Below, in pieces: positions 34,560 through 43,265 of a stretch of 64,000 bases of DNA. The position numbers were made by a program, and so were the translations under genes. The notes beneath the pieces were generated by a model. The model was not told where the DNA came from. It saw only the letters and a list, made by a program, of their open reading frames with translations, and did not search any database. Position 1 is the first letter of the stretch. Each line of letters begins with the position of its first letter. The DNA is from an uncultured Bacilli bacterium (GTDB taxonomy: Bacteria; Bacillota_I; Bacilli_A; RF39; UBA660), in assembly GCA_934119955.1 (NCBI GenBank), contig CAKOSZ010000003.1, forward strand, positions 62,001-126,000, given 5' to 3'.

Positions 34560-36437
34560 TTACTTAGCCATAATCTCACAGATTAAAGAAGTTAACTCAG
34601 TTGGATTTTCAACAGATAATCCTTCAATTAATCTTGCTTGGTTATATAAAATCTTTGTATATTTTTCAAGTTCTTCTGAATTAGAAGCATATAACTCTTT
34701 TAATTTATCGGCTATTTTACTATTTTCATTTATTTCAAGTATTTTATTTGCTTTAACACTTTCACCATTTGGCATAGCATTTAAAACTTTTTCCATTTCA
34801 AGAGATACATCACCTTCACTTGTAAGGCATACTGCATGATCTTTTAATTTATTCGTAAAACGAACACTTTTAACTTGACTATTTAAAACACTTGCCATTT
34901 TCTCTAACATACCCTTGTTATCTTCATTTACTTTTTTAAGATTTTCTTTTTCTTCCTCAGTTGATAAATCAAATTCACTTGATAAAACATTCATGAATTT
35001 TTTATCTTTATAAGTACCTAGTACTTTAATAACAAATTCATCTAAGTAATTAGTTAAGAATAAAACATTTTTATTACTATTAAGAGCATTTATAACATTT
35101 GGTAACATTTTAATCTTATCAATTGTTTCCCCACTTGCATAGTAAATTACATCATCACTCATATCTTCTAAGTACTCATCAAGCGTAATTAGTTTTTCTT
35201 TTCTTGAAGAATAGAAAAGTAATAAATCTTGTAAAACTTCTTTATTCATACCATAACTTGAATAAATACCATATTTTAACTGTTCTCCAAATGCTTCATA
35301 GAACTTAATGTAGTTATCTCTTTCATTTTTTAACATATCAACAAGTTCTTTTTTAATCTTAGTTTCCAAACTTCTTGCAATTACTTTAATTTGTTTATCA
35401 CTTTGCATAGTCTCTCTTGATATATTTAAAGAAATATCTTCACTATCAACTATACCTTTAACAAAACTAAAATAATCAGGTAATAAATCACTACATTTAT
35501 CCATTATCATGACACCCTTAGAATATAACATCAAGCCCTTTTCATAATCTTTGGTGTAATAATTATATGGAGCATGTGATGGAATAAATAGTAAACTAGA
35601 ATAACTTGTTAATCCTTCAACTTCACTTTTAACAACTTTTAAAGGTTTTTCATAGTCATAGAACTTATCAGCATAAAAGTCATTATATTCTTCTTCCTTA
35701 ACATCTTTTTTATTCTTTTTCCAAATAGGAACCATACTATTTAAAGTTTTAAGTTCTTTAACTTTAATCTTTTTGTCCTTATCCTTTTCATCTTCTTTTT
35801 CTGTTTCTACTTCCATTTGAATAGGATATTTTATATAATCAGAGTATTTTTTAACAATACGACTAATTGTAAAGTCTTCTAAATACTCATCATAGTTATT
35901 ATCTTCCGTGTTATCTTTTAAATACAAAGTTACAACCGTTCCATTATTAGGCATTTCACTTTTAGTAATTGTGAATCCATCAGTTCCATCACTTTCCCAA
36001 AGATAGGCATCACTCACTCCTGCTTTACGACTTAATACACTAACACGTTTACTAATCATAAAACTTGAATAAAAACCAACACCAAATTGACCAATTATTT
36101 CTAAGTTCTTCTTATCATTATTTTCTTCTTTAAATAATTCTGATCCACTCTTAGCAATAGTACCTAAATTACTTTCAAGTTCCATATCAGTCATACCAAT
36201 ACCATTATCAGTTATTTTAATAGTACGATTTTCTTTATCAAGTTCAATTAATATTTTTAAATCATTAGTATCTGCTTTTAATTCTCCATTAGTAGCACTT
36301 AAATAAACTAATTTATCAATAGCATCACTTGCATTTGATATTAATTCACGAAAAGCTATCTCTTTATTTGTATATATTGAATTAATCATCATTGATAATA
36401 ATTTCTTTGATTCTGCTTTAAATTCTTTTTTCTTCAT
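34560..36437 (-). CDS. htpG: Chaperone HtpG (bacterial Hsp90)
   Basis: This 625-aa ATP-dependent chaperone has the GHKL ATPase motifs IRELISNASDAIDKL, DNGIGM, GTIAKSG and GQFGVGFYS in the first 130 residues, the middle domain (LFIPSHAPYNYY, LNISRETMQ) and a C-terminal dimerisation domain. Length and motifs are normal. The promoter (36461-36489) is overlapped by a CIRCE element, so HrcA repression and heat induction are expected. In many Firmicutes htpG is not HrcA-controlled, so this is a small regulatory difference. Confidence 0.97.
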   Translation of the reverse strand: MKKKEFKAESKKLLSMMINSIYTNKEIAFRELISNASDAIDKLVYLSATNGELKADTNDLKILIELDKENRTIKITDNGIGMTDMELESNLGTIAKSGSELFKEENNDKKNLEIIGQFGVGFYSSFMISKRVSVLSRKAGVSDAYLWESDGTDGFTITKSEMPNNGTVVTLYLKDNTEDNNYDEYLEDFTISRIVKKYSDYIKYPIQMEVETEKEDEKDKDKKIKVKELKTLNSMVPIWKKNKKDVKEEEYNDFYADKFYDYEKPLKVVKSEVEGLTSYSSLLFIPSHAPYNYYTKDYEKGLMLYSKGVMIMDKCSDLLPDYFSFVKGIVDSEDISLNISRETMQSDKQIKVIARSLETKIKKELVDMLKNERDNYIKFYEAFGEQLKYGIYSSYGMNKEVLQDLLLFYSSRKEKLITLDEYLEDMSDDVIYYASGETIDKIKMLPNVINALNSNKNVLFLTNYLDEFVIKVLGTYKDKKFMNVLSSEFDLSTEEEKENLKKVNEDNKGMLEKMASVLNSQVKSVRFTNKLKDHAVCLTSEGDVSLEMEKVLNAMPNGESVKANKILEINENSKIADKLKELYASNSEELEKYTKILYNQARLIEGLSVENPTELTSLICEIMAK

Positions 36438-36460
36438 ATATTCCTCCTGTTAACAAGATA

Positions 36461-36489
36461 ATCATAGCACTATAAATAGCACTTGTCAA
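36461..36489 (-). promoter_or_regulatory. htpG promoter
   Basis: TTGACA (36484-36489), a 17-bp spacer and TATGAT (36461-36466) lie on the minus strand, with the -35 in the spacer of the CIRCE element. Confidence 0.8.
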
Positions 36490-36502
36490 TAGAGAGTGCT
36501 AA
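36476..36502. promoter_or_regulatory. CIRCE element (HrcA operator)
   Basis: On the minus strand TTAGCACTC - N9 - AAGTGCTAT matches the consensus TTAGCACTC-N9-GAGTGCTAA at 16 of 18 arm positions with exact spacing. It overlaps the htpG -35 box. Confidence 0.88.
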
Positions 36503-36523
36503 CTTTTTTTAATTTTTTTTTAG

Positions 36524-36560
36524 AAAAAAAACATATAATATTTTTTATACTATATGTTTT
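36524..36560 (-). terminator. Terminator after the metal-exporter-like permease gene
   Basis: AAAACATATA and TATATGTTTT pair on the minus strand across a 13-nt loop, followed by T residues. Confidence 0.7.
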
Positions 36561-36574
36561 ATATTTTAATTATT

Positions 36575-37411
36575 TTATAAACTAAATTTAAATAAATCTA
36601 AAAGAATTCCTATTAAAACACCTATTAAATAAATACTTAATAAAATAAATAAGTTTTCTTTTTTATCATTATTAACTTTAAATAATACTAAAATCCCAAT
36701 ACCTGATCCTGTTAATAATCCTCCTATTAACATACCTGTTGTAATTACCCCACTTAAATATAACTCTGTTAAAATAATACTTGCTGAACAATTAGGAATT
36801 AAACCTACTAAACTAGCAAGAAATGGTCCAAAGAAACTATTTTTTAAAAGTATTTTACTAATTGTATCTTCTCCTATTAAATATACTAAGGTATTTAATA
36901 TAAAAGTTGTTAATAAAATATATAAACTAATTTTTAAAGTATGAATTATACTAGACTTGAATATTCCCTTTTCACAGTGGCACTCATCTCTTTTACAAAT
37001 TGGTAAATCTTTTTTAATTTTATCTTTTTTTCTAAAAATTAAATCAATTAAATAACCAAAGACAATACCTGTTATAACTTTAATTAAAAGAATTGTTATT
37101 ATTAATTTAAAAGATACTTTATTAGTAATTAAAATTGGTAACATTTCATCACTTGTTGATAAATAAATTGCAATAAGAGTTCCCATTGTAATATTCTTAG
37201 CTGAAAATAAATTAGTTGCCATAACTGAAAAACCACATTGAGGAATTACTCCTAATATACTTCCTATAACTGGTCCTAATTTAGAATCTTTTAAAATATT
37301 TCTTTTTTTACTTATACTATGTTCTAAATATTCCATTAATAAAAAAGCAACAAATAAAAAAGGAATAATTTTTAATAAATCAATAATTGTATCTAAAACA
37401 ATATCTAACAT
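36575..37411 (-). CDS. Putative heavy-metal exporter or manganese transporter (ArsP_2-like permease)
   Basis: This 278-aa membrane protein has about eight helices in two related halves. Each half has a Gly/Pro-Cys signature: GPVIGSILGVIPQCGFSVMA (first half) and GPFLASLVGLIPNCSASI (second half), typical of the 10-TM heavy-metal exporter family (ArsP_2), some of which are annotated as manganese transporters. The loop between the halves is Cys/His-rich (PICKRDECHCEKG) and could bind metal. The ion is not known. It follows an unknown membrane protein gene by 30 bp and ends at a terminator. Confidence 0.82.
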   Translation of the reverse strand: MLDIVLDTIIDLLKIIPFLFVAFLLMEYLEHSISKKRNILKDSKLGPVIGSILGVIPQCGFSVMATNLFSAKNITMGTLIAIYLSTSDEMLPILITNKVSFKLIITILLIKVITGIVFGYLIDLIFRKKDKIKKDLPICKRDECHCEKGIFKSSIIHTLKISLYILLTTFILNTLVYLIGEDTISKILLKNSFFGPFLASLVGLIPNCSASIILTELYLSGVITTGMLIGGLLTGSGIGILVLFKVNNDKKENLFILLSIYLIGVLIGILLDLFKFSL

Positions 37412-37441
37412 TTTATCACCTTTCTTAGATTAACATATTTT

Positions 37442-37921
37442 TTAAGAATTAACAACTATATATCCTTGATAATTAATATCCCCTAGATAAGAATCACTTA
37501 TCCAAATTTTTAAATTAATATTTTTTTCTTCTAAACTATTTAAATCATCTAAATAAATCATCCCATCCATATTTAAAGAATTAATATTATAATCATTTAT
37601 TTGATATTTTATATAGTTATTAGTTAAATTTTTATTTAAATTAGATTTCATAATATATACTTTAACTTTTCTTTTTTCACTTGTTGGATTAGTTAAAGAA
37701 ACATCATATGAATTTAAATACTTAGTTTCATTATCACTAAGTTGTTTTAAATTATCTAATTTTATTTCATTTGAAACAACTGCCATTTGTTTTAAATCAG
37801 CATCTATATTATCTTGAATACCTCGTATATTAAAATACCAATAAGTTGTACTTATTATTAAAAACAAAGTTGTATAAATAATAGATGTTAGATGGTAAAC
37901 AAAAAACTTTTTATCACTCAT
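37442..37921 (-). CDS. Single-pass membrane protein with small extracytoplasmic domain
   Basis: This 159-aa protein has one N-terminal helix (about residues 9-30) and an outer domain with alternating beta strands: TNPTSEKRKVKVYIMKS, INLKIWISDSYLG and YIVVN at the end. The final strands resemble those of the TasA-like proteins at 17-34 kb (for example RLYIWIDES), but similarity is weak. GGGGG lies just before the start. It has a strong promoter (37947-37975). The function is unknown. Confidence 0.7.
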   Translation of the reverse strand: MSDKKFFVYHLTSIIYTTLFLIISTTYWYFNIRGIQDNIDADLKQMAVVSNEIKLDNLKQLSDNETKYLNSYDVSLTNPTSEKRKVKVYIMKSNLNKNLTNNYIKYQINDYNINSLNMDGMIYLDDLNSLEEKNINLKIWISDSYLGDINYQGYIVVNS

Positions 37922-37946
37922 AAAAATACCCCCAAAATTCGGGAGT

Positions 37947-37975
37947 ATTATACCACATTTTTAAGTTTTTTTCAA
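37947..37975 (-). promoter_or_regulatory. Strong extended -10 promoter
   Basis: TTGAAA (37970-37975), a 17-bp spacer and TATAAT preceded by TG (37947-37952). A dyad ATACTCCC..GGGGGTAT overlaps the -10 and the Shine-Dalgarno and may serve as the terminator of the upstream gene. Confidence 0.75.
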
Positions 37976-37978
37976 ATT

Positions 37979-38512
37979 TTAACTAGCTTTTTTAAGTTCA
38001 ACTAATATTTCTTCGTTTTTAATATTAACTGGATAATATTTAACACCACACTCGTTAAACATTAATTTACTGGCTTTAACACTATCTGTTTCTAGTAAAT
38101 TTCCATTTTTATCTTTAAATAAATCATTTAAGTAAATTACTTCTTTAATTCCTGATTGAATTATTAATTTAGCACACTCGTGACATGGGAATAAGTCAAC
38201 ATAGATTTTAGCACCTTCAAATTCTTTTCTTGAACCACGGTAATTTAAAATAGCATTCATCTCCCCATGACAAACAAAAGCATATTTGGTATTTAACATA
38301 TCACCATTTCTTTCCCAAGGAAAATATTCATCGTGAAAGCCATTAGGAGCTCCGTTATAGCCAATTGATAAAATACGATTGTCCTCGCTTACTATACAAG
38401 CACCTACTTGGGTTGATGGATCTTTACTTCGCATTGATGAAAGTTTAGCAATTGCCATAAAATACTCATCCCAACTTAAATAATCTTTTCTTTGTTTATC
38501 TATTTTTTTCAT
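37979..38512 (-). CDS. dCMP deaminase (deoxycytidylate deaminase)
   Basis: This 177-aa zinc enzyme converts dCMP to dUMP for thymidylate synthesis. The zinc-binding motif is split as CHGEMNAIL (His and catalytic Glu) and FPCHECAKLI (two Cys). SYNGAPNGF-like substrate-loop residues (SIGYNGAPNG) and EYFPWERNG are seen. In Bacilli the family includes ComEB. AGGTGA lies before ATG 38512; GTG 38518 is less likely. It overlaps the 3' end of mtaB by 17 bp, so it is coupled to that operon. Confidence 0.92.
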   Translation of the reverse strand: MKKIDKQRKDYLSWDEYFMAIAKLSSMRSKDPSTQVGACIVSEDNRILSIGYNGAPNGFHDEYFPWERNGDMLNTKYAFVCHGEMNAILNYRGSRKEFEGAKIYVDLFPCHECAKLIIQSGIKEVIYLNDLFKDKNGNLLETDSVKASKLMFNECGVKYYPVNIKNEEILVELKKAS

Positions 38513-39773
38513 ATTCACCTACTAATTCTAAATTTTCTCTTTTAATTATTTTAACTGATACTATTTCATTTGTTTTAATATCACTTGGTATTTTTACTTT
38601 TAAATAATTACCTGTATGACCAATTGAATAACCATTCTTTTTTTCTTCAATTAAAACTAAAACATTTTTTGAAATAAATTTATCTAAATATTCTTTTTCT
38701 AAATTATTACTAACTTCCATTAGTCTTTTAACTCTTTCTTTTTTAATATTTTCAGGAATTTGATTATCCATTAAATCAGCCTTTGTTCCTTTTCTTCTAG
38801 AATAAGGAAAAACATGAATTTTCGTAAACTTTACTTCTTGACAAAAATTAATTGTATCTAAAAAATCTTCTTCTGTTTCACCTGGAAAACCAACAATTAC
38901 ATCTGTTGTTAAATTAATATCTGGTCTTATTTCTCTTATTTTTTGAACTTTATTTAAAAAATAAGGAGTTAAATATTTTCTATTCATTAAAGATAAAATT
39001 TTATCTGATCCTGCTTGAAGAGGAATATGTAAATGAGATACTATTACAGGATTATCTTTAAGAACACTTAAAAAATCATCATTTAATTCAGTTATTTCAA
39101 TTGATGAAATTCTAAGTCTTTTAAGTCCTTCTATTTTAACAATTCTTTTTAGTAGTTCTGGGAAAGATGTATCTATATCACTTCCATAGTGACCGGTATG
39201 AATACCAGTTAAAACTACTTCTTTATAACCATTTTTAACTAAGGATTTTATTTCTTTAATAACAGTATCTGGGTTTTTACTTCTAACCCTACCTCTTGTA
39301 TAAGGAATTATGCAATAAGAACAAAAATTTTCACAACCGTCTTCTATTTTAACAAAGGCACGATGTCTACTTTCCATATTAGTTATAAACATATCTTCAA
39401 AAGTGCTATCAAAGTCTTCATGTAAAATTCTTTTTTTCTCTCTTGTTTTAATATATTCTTCAACAAGAGAAACAACTTTTGCTTTATCTTTATTACCAAT
39501 TATTATACTAACACCATCTAATTTAATATCTTTATGAGCCTCTATCATGCAACCCATAACAACAATTATACTATTTTCATTTTCTCTTACTAATCTATTA
39601 ATTACTTTTCTACTTTTTGCATCACTTGTATTAGTAACACTACATGTATTAACAACATAAATATCAGCAATACCATCAGTTATTTCATATCCTTTATCTT
39701 TAAAAGAAGATATAACATACTCTGATTCATAGGTATTAACTTTACATCCTAAATTTATAACTCTAACTTTCAT
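38496..39773 (-). CDS. mtaB: tRNA t6A37 methylthiotransferase MtaB
   Basis: This radical SAM enzyme of about 425 aa adds a methylthio group to t6A37 in tRNA. The N-terminal domain begins VRVINLGCKVNTYESE with conserved Cys residues for one 4Fe-4S cluster (VNTCSVTN, VMGCMIE). The radical SAM motif is CENFCSYCIIPYTRGR. A C-terminal TRAM-like domain (IEEKKNGYSIGHTGNYLKV) binds tRNA. The frame extends upstream to 39824, but MKVRVIN at 39773 is the family's usual start; no strong Shine-Dalgarno precedes it, and it overlaps the upstream gene by 11 bp. Confidence 0.92.
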   Translation of the reverse strand: MKVRVINLGCKVNTYESEYVISSFKDKGYEITDGIADIYVVNTCSVTNTSDAKSRKVINRLVRENENSIIVVMGCMIEAHKDIKLDGVSIIIGNKDKAKVVSLVEEYIKTREKKRILHEDFDSTFEDMFITNMESRHRAFVKIEDGCENFCSYCIIPYTRGRVRSKNPDTVIKEIKSLVKNGYKEVVLTGIHTGHYGSDIDTSFPELLKRIVKIEGLKRLRISSIEITELNDDFLSVLKDNPVIVSHLHIPLQAGSDKILSLMNRKYLTPYFLNKVQKIREIRPDINLTTDVIVGFPGETEEDFLDTINFCQEVKFTKIHVFPYSRRKGTKADLMDNQIPENIKKERVKRLMEVSNNLEKEYLDKFISKNVLVLIEEKKNGYSIGHTGNYLKVKIPSDIKTNEIVSVKIIKRENLELVGEYEKNR

Positions 39774-40119
39774 TTTTACTACCAATTTTTTTAACTTTTT
39801 CTTTTTCCATTCTACTATCTGCATTTAAGTAATAGTTATCTCTTGATGCTTTTAAAGATTCAAAAATTAGAACTAAATTATTTTTAACAAAAGGAACAAT
39901 ATCACTCATTCTACTATCATTTGATAAAGTATAATTTGCTCCATTAAAAACAATTAATCCTTTTAACTCTTTTAACTTACTTTCTTCTCGATGATAAATT
40001 ATTCCCCACTTTTTTAAATTAACAAGAAAAGATGCAATTATTCTTGTTGTTAATCCTTCTCTAAATACATAGTAAGCACTGGCTATTATTTCATCATATG
40101 TATATTTGTTTTCACTCAT
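39763..40119 (-). CDS. Hypothetical protein upstream of mtaB
   Basis: This 118-aa protein is helical at the N-terminus (about residues 6-40) and charged at the C-terminus, with no membrane helix or known motif. It has GGAGG before ATG 40119, and its end overlaps mtaB by 11 bp. Translation coupling with mtaB is likely. I do not recognise the family. Confidence 0.65.
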   Translation of the reverse strand: MSENKYTYDEIIASAYYVFREGLTTRIIASFLVNLKKWGIIYHREESKLKELKGLIVFNGANYTLSNDSRMSDIVPFVKNNLVLIFESLKASRDNYYLNADSRMEKEKVKKIGSKNES

Positions 40120-40160
40120 AATAAACCCTCCTATAACATATTATAATTTAAAAAGAAAAA

Positions 40161-41027
40161 TCATTCAAGATTTTTCTTTAATTCGTTCAAAATATTTAAA
40201 AATTGATTAGTTTTTCTAATTTCTTTGTCTAATTTTTCTAAATTTGCTGTATTTTCTAATTGAATTTCAGCCAGACTTTCACTTTCAACACCATTTATTG
40301 GAGAAAGATATGGGGTACTATTAAATTCACCATGATAAGCATCTTCAATTGGAATTGCTTCTAAGGCTTCATTTATAACAATACCATTATCATTACTACC
40401 ATTAAATAATTTAAATACTTCATCAAGAGTAATTGGTTCATCACCATCATCTTCAAGAGCCATTGTAAGATCATTTGTATTTTCAAGTAATTCTTGATAA
40501 CTAATAATAGCATTTTCTTCTTCAATAGTTTCTAAATTAGTTAAAGTATCTTCTAAGGATGGTTGATTAACTATTTCTTCCTCAGCCTTCAATAATTCCA
40601 ATTTAGCCTTTTCAACTGGTTCAATACTTAAAACCTCAGGAGATTCAATTTTTTTAATAATTGGTTCATCATCTATTATTAATTCTTCTATTTCATCTTG
40701 TTTAACTGCTAATTCATTTATTTCAAGTGGTTTAACTTCTTGTTTTATCTCTTCTACTTCTTCTTTTTTAGTTTCAATAATATTTTCTGTTTCGATTTTT
40801 TCTATCTTAATATTTTCTGTTTCGATTTTTTCTATCTTAATATTTTCTGTTTCAATTTTTTCAACTGGTTTTTCTAAACTAGTATCATCTTCTTCTAAAA
40901 TATCAACATTTTCTTTATTCCCAAATTTTTCACTTATAATTAAAATAAGTATAATTAGAATTAATGATCCTAAAATAAGTCCCATAATCATCAATTCTCT
41001 TTGTGTAAACAAACTAAGGAAATTCAT
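40161..41027 (-). CDS. Single-pass membrane protein with long acidic repeat region
   Basis: This 288-aa protein has one N-terminal helix (about residues 10-33, MGLILGSLILIILILII) and a long acidic Glu/Ile-rich tail. Residues about 58-85 hold three near-perfect copies of IEKIETENIK, encoded by a 30-bp DNA repeat. The rest resembles a disordered or coiled-coil linker ending in a short helical segment. Such proteins can be cell-division or envelope scaffolds, but there is no signature. The frame begins at GTG 41036; GGAAGGTG covers it, so ATG 41027 is the start. It follows rsmE by 5 bp. Confidence 0.75.
   Translation of the reverse strand: MNFLSLFTQRELMIMGLILGSLILIILILIISEKFGNKENVDILEEDDTSLEKPVEKIETENIKIEKIETENIKIEKIETENIIETKKEEVEEIKQEVKPLEINELAVKQDEIEELIIDDEPIIKKIESPEVLSIEPVEKAKLELLKAEEEIVNQPSLEDTLTNLETIEEENAIISYQELLENTNDLTMALEDDGDEPITLDEVFKLFNGSNDNGIVINEALEAIPIEDAYHGEFNSTPYLSPINGVESESLAEIQLENTANLEKLDKEIRKTNQFLNILNELKKNLE
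40781..40860. repeat. Coding 30-bp tandem repeat, about 2.7 copies
   Basis: Copies begin at 40781, 40811 and 40841 with TATTTTCTGTTTCGATTTTT; the third copy has one change. Each encodes ten residues of the acidic repeat region, so copy-number change keeps the frame. Confidence 0.88.
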
Positions 41028-41032
41028 AAATT

Positions 41033-41743
41033 TCACCTTCCATTTTCATAATTTATCATACTAAGTGCTACTATTCCTGCTGTCTCTGTCCTTAAAACAA
41101 AATCTAAAAGTTTACAACTAAGAAAGCCATTATTAATTAAATAAGTTTCTTCATCTTTTTTAAATCCGCCCTCCGGACCTATTACTATAATCATAGTACC
41201 ACACTTTTTATGATTTTGCAAAATATTTTTCAAACTCATTGACAATTCATTTACAGTACAAAGTATTTTTAAATCATAATCTAATTTAGTAATATCTTCT
41301 AAATTCATAACATTTAAAACCTTTGGAATTACATTTCTTTTTGATTGACGACTTGCATCATTTACTATTTTTTGCCATCTAACTAGTTTTTTATTTTCAT
41401 CTAAATTTTTAATAATACTATTCTTAGTTTTAAGAGGTATAAAAGAATTCATTCCTAATTCTACACATTTTTGTAAAATTAAATCCATTTTCTCTTCTTT
41501 TACTAAACCTTGACAAATAGTAATCCTAATATCTAATTCATTATATTCACTTTTCTCTTCAATTAGACGACATTTTACTAAATCATCAAGTGATATAATT
41601 TCTCCAATATATAACTTACTATCATATATTATTTCAACTTTATCCCCTATTTTCATTCTCATAACAGTTCTTGCATGATAACTATTTTCTTCATTTAAAA
41701 AAAATATATCATTATCTTTTCTAACACAAAAATAACGTTGCAT
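41033..41743 (-). CDS. rsmE: 16S rRNA m3U1498 methyltransferase RsmE
   Basis: This 236-aa SPOUT-class enzyme N3-methylates U1498 of 16S rRNA using SAM. An N-terminal PUA-like domain (YHARTVMRMKIGDKVEI) is followed by the SPOUT domain with the knot signature IIVIGPEGGFKKDE and the C-terminal LDFVLRTETAGIVALSMINY. Length is normal. It lies between a HAD-like gene and an acidic membrane protein gene with gaps of 5-7 bp. Confidence 0.95.
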   Translation of the reverse strand: MQRYFCVRKDNDIFFLNEENSYHARTVMRMKIGDKVEIIYDSKLYIGEIISLDDLVKCRLIEEKSEYNELDIRITICQGLVKEEKMDLILQKCVELGMNSFIPLKTKNSIIKNLDENKKLVRWQKIVNDASRQSKRNVIPKVLNVMNLEDITKLDYDLKILCTVNELSMSLKNILQNHKKCGTMIIVIGPEGGFKKDEETYLINNGFLSCKLLDFVLRTETAGIVALSMINYENGR

Positions 41744-41750
41744 AAATACC

Positions 41751-42314
41751 TCACTTTATATACTCTAAAACTTCCTTAATATTATTAATTTTAATTATAT
41801 TTTTATAACTAACATCTTTATATAAACCAATATCTAAGAAAAATACTTTAATATTAATTTTAGAAACATTTAAACAATTATCAAGATTATCATCTATAAA
41901 ATACTTAATATTATTAATTCTACAATCAAATTCTTTATTAGAACTATTTACAACTAATTTATCAAAAGGAATTGAATTACTTTTTAAAAACTCATACGTT
42001 AACTTATATGGATCTTTGTAATACTTAAAACTTCTGGCTGTAATTATTATTATTTTATAACCTCTTTTTTTAAGTATATTTAAAACTTCTCTTACATTTT
42101 CTCTAATTTTAGCCTTTAATACAACTTTAAGTCTTATGTTCTTAAAAAAATAATCTCTTTCTTCTTTACTCCAATCAAATTTCTCAGCAATAAATAATTT
42201 ATCTTTATTAACTATCCCATTTCCTCTTAAAGTATTATCATATTTAATTGCAAGTTTAAGCATATCATCTTGGATATCAGTTATTGTATCATCTAAATCT
42301 ATTCCTATATTCAT
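41751..42314 (-). CDS. HAD-family phosphatase (5'-nucleotidase C-like)
   Basis: This 187-aa haloacid dehalogenase-fold enzyme has motif I IGIDLDDTIT (nucleophile Asp and general acid Asp) at the N-terminus, motif II IIITARS, a Lys-containing loop, and motif III KYFIDDNLDNC. This layout is that of the 5'(3')-deoxyribonucleotidase-like NT5C family; the substrate is not known. The frame extends to 42365, but that stretch overlaps the preceding gene's terminator, so ATG 42314 is the likely start. Confidence 0.82.
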   Translation of the reverse strand: MNIGIDLDDTITDIQDDMLKLAIKYDNTLRGNGIVNKDKLFIAEKFDWSKEERDYFFKNIRLKVVLKAKIRENVREVLNILKKRGYKIIIITARSFKYYKDPYKLTYEFLKSNSIPFDKLVVNSSNKEFDCRINNIKYFIDDNLDNCLNVSKINIKVFFLDIGLYKDVSYKNIIKINNIKEVLEYIK

Positions 42315-42338
42315 ACTTATCACATCTTTATAATAACA

Positions 42339-42363
42339 CAAAAAAGATTCTATTACTAGAATC
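42339..42363 (-). terminator. Terminator directly after the 279-aa membrane protein gene
   Basis: GATTCTA - GTAA - TAGAATC plus T run on the minus strand, 2 bp after the stop codon. Confidence 0.92.
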
Positions 42364-42365
42364 AA

Positions 42366-43205
42366 TTACTTATTAAAATTTAAAATAATATCTAAAATCT
42401 TTTTAATCTCTTTAATAGATTCTTTATCATTATACTTTTCTTCTATTAATTTATCCATTATATTATCTTTATCTTTAATTTTATTATATTTACTTATTAA
42501 TTTATTTTTAACAATAACTATACTCTCTTCATTAGTTAAATATTTATCTGCTTGAACTTGCATTATTCCATAAATATTAACATTATAAAATCTATTTTTT
42601 AAAAACTTTACATATTTACTAAGACCAGAATTTAAATAATTTTCATAAATCATAATACTATATAATAAATTCTCAATATCTTTATTCTTTGTTTTTATTA
42701 AATAATTATATTTACTTTTAAACTTAGCATAATTTAAAATTACATATTCCTTAAATCTTACATCATAGTTATTCTTTTTATTTTTAATTTCCAAAGTTTT
42801 ATTCTTTTTTAATATTTGATAAAAATAAAGAATTATTAAAACCCAAATAAAGTTTTTAAATTGATTCATATCAACAAAAGCATTATCTACTTTAAGTAAA
42901 TAAAAATTATAAACAATTATACTTAATAAGAAAGTTAATAAAGTATCTTTATAATAAGTTCTCTCATCGATTAAAGTTTCTTTATTAGAAATAATAAACT
43001 CATTAATTATATCAAATAATAAATATAAAATTATTATAATAAATGTATAATTTTTTAATTCATTACTAATAGATGCAACTATAATTATATAAATATTTGG
43101 TAATAAATATCTAAGTGTTTCTTCTTTATTTTTCTTAATTACTTGCATAATTATAAATAATAATATAGATAATAGTATCTCTAAAACTGCTATTTTAAAA
43201 TTCAT
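42366..43205 (-). CDS. Membrane protein with possible lysozyme-like C-terminal domain
   Basis: This 279-aa protein has four or five N-terminal helices in the first 130 residues, then a Lys/Tyr-rich soluble part of about 145 residues. That part contains a short helix with a candidate catalytic Glu (SIMIYENYLNSG) and, about 33 residues on, YGIMQVQ, resembling the G(I/L)MQ motif of lytic transglycosylases. The fit is partial, so the family is a guess. It has a clear promoter and terminator, so it is transcribed on its own. If the guess is right it would cut peptidoglycan near the membrane. Confidence 0.7.
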   Translation of the reverse strand: MNFKIAVLEILLSILLFIIMQVIKKNKEETLRYLLPNIYIIIVASISNELKNYTFIIIILYLLFDIINEFIISNKETLIDERTYYKDTLLTFLLSIIVYNFYLLKVDNAFVDMNQFKNFIWVLIILYFYQILKKNKTLEIKNKKNNYDVRFKEYVILNYAKFKSKYNYLIKTKNKDIENLLYSIMIYENYLNSGLSKYVKFLKNRFYNVNIYGIMQVQADKYLTNEESIVIVKNKLISKYNKIKDKDNIMDKLIEEKYNDKESIKEIKKILDIILNFNK

Positions 43206-43225
43206 AATATCACCACAAGTTAATT

Positions 43226-43253
43226 ATTTTAACACATTTTATTTTTTTTGCAA
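43226..43253 (-). promoter_or_regulatory. Promoter of the 279-aa membrane protein gene
   Basis: TTGCAA (43248-43253), a 16-bp spacer and TAAAAT (43226-43231), with GGTGATATT before the ATG. Confidence 0.65.
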
Positions 43254-43265
43254 GTTTTAAATTTA

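Noticed and set aside
40781..40860. 30-bp repeats considered as a CRISPR array
   Set aside because: There are no spacers; the repeats are directly joined and encode in-frame acidic decapeptides.
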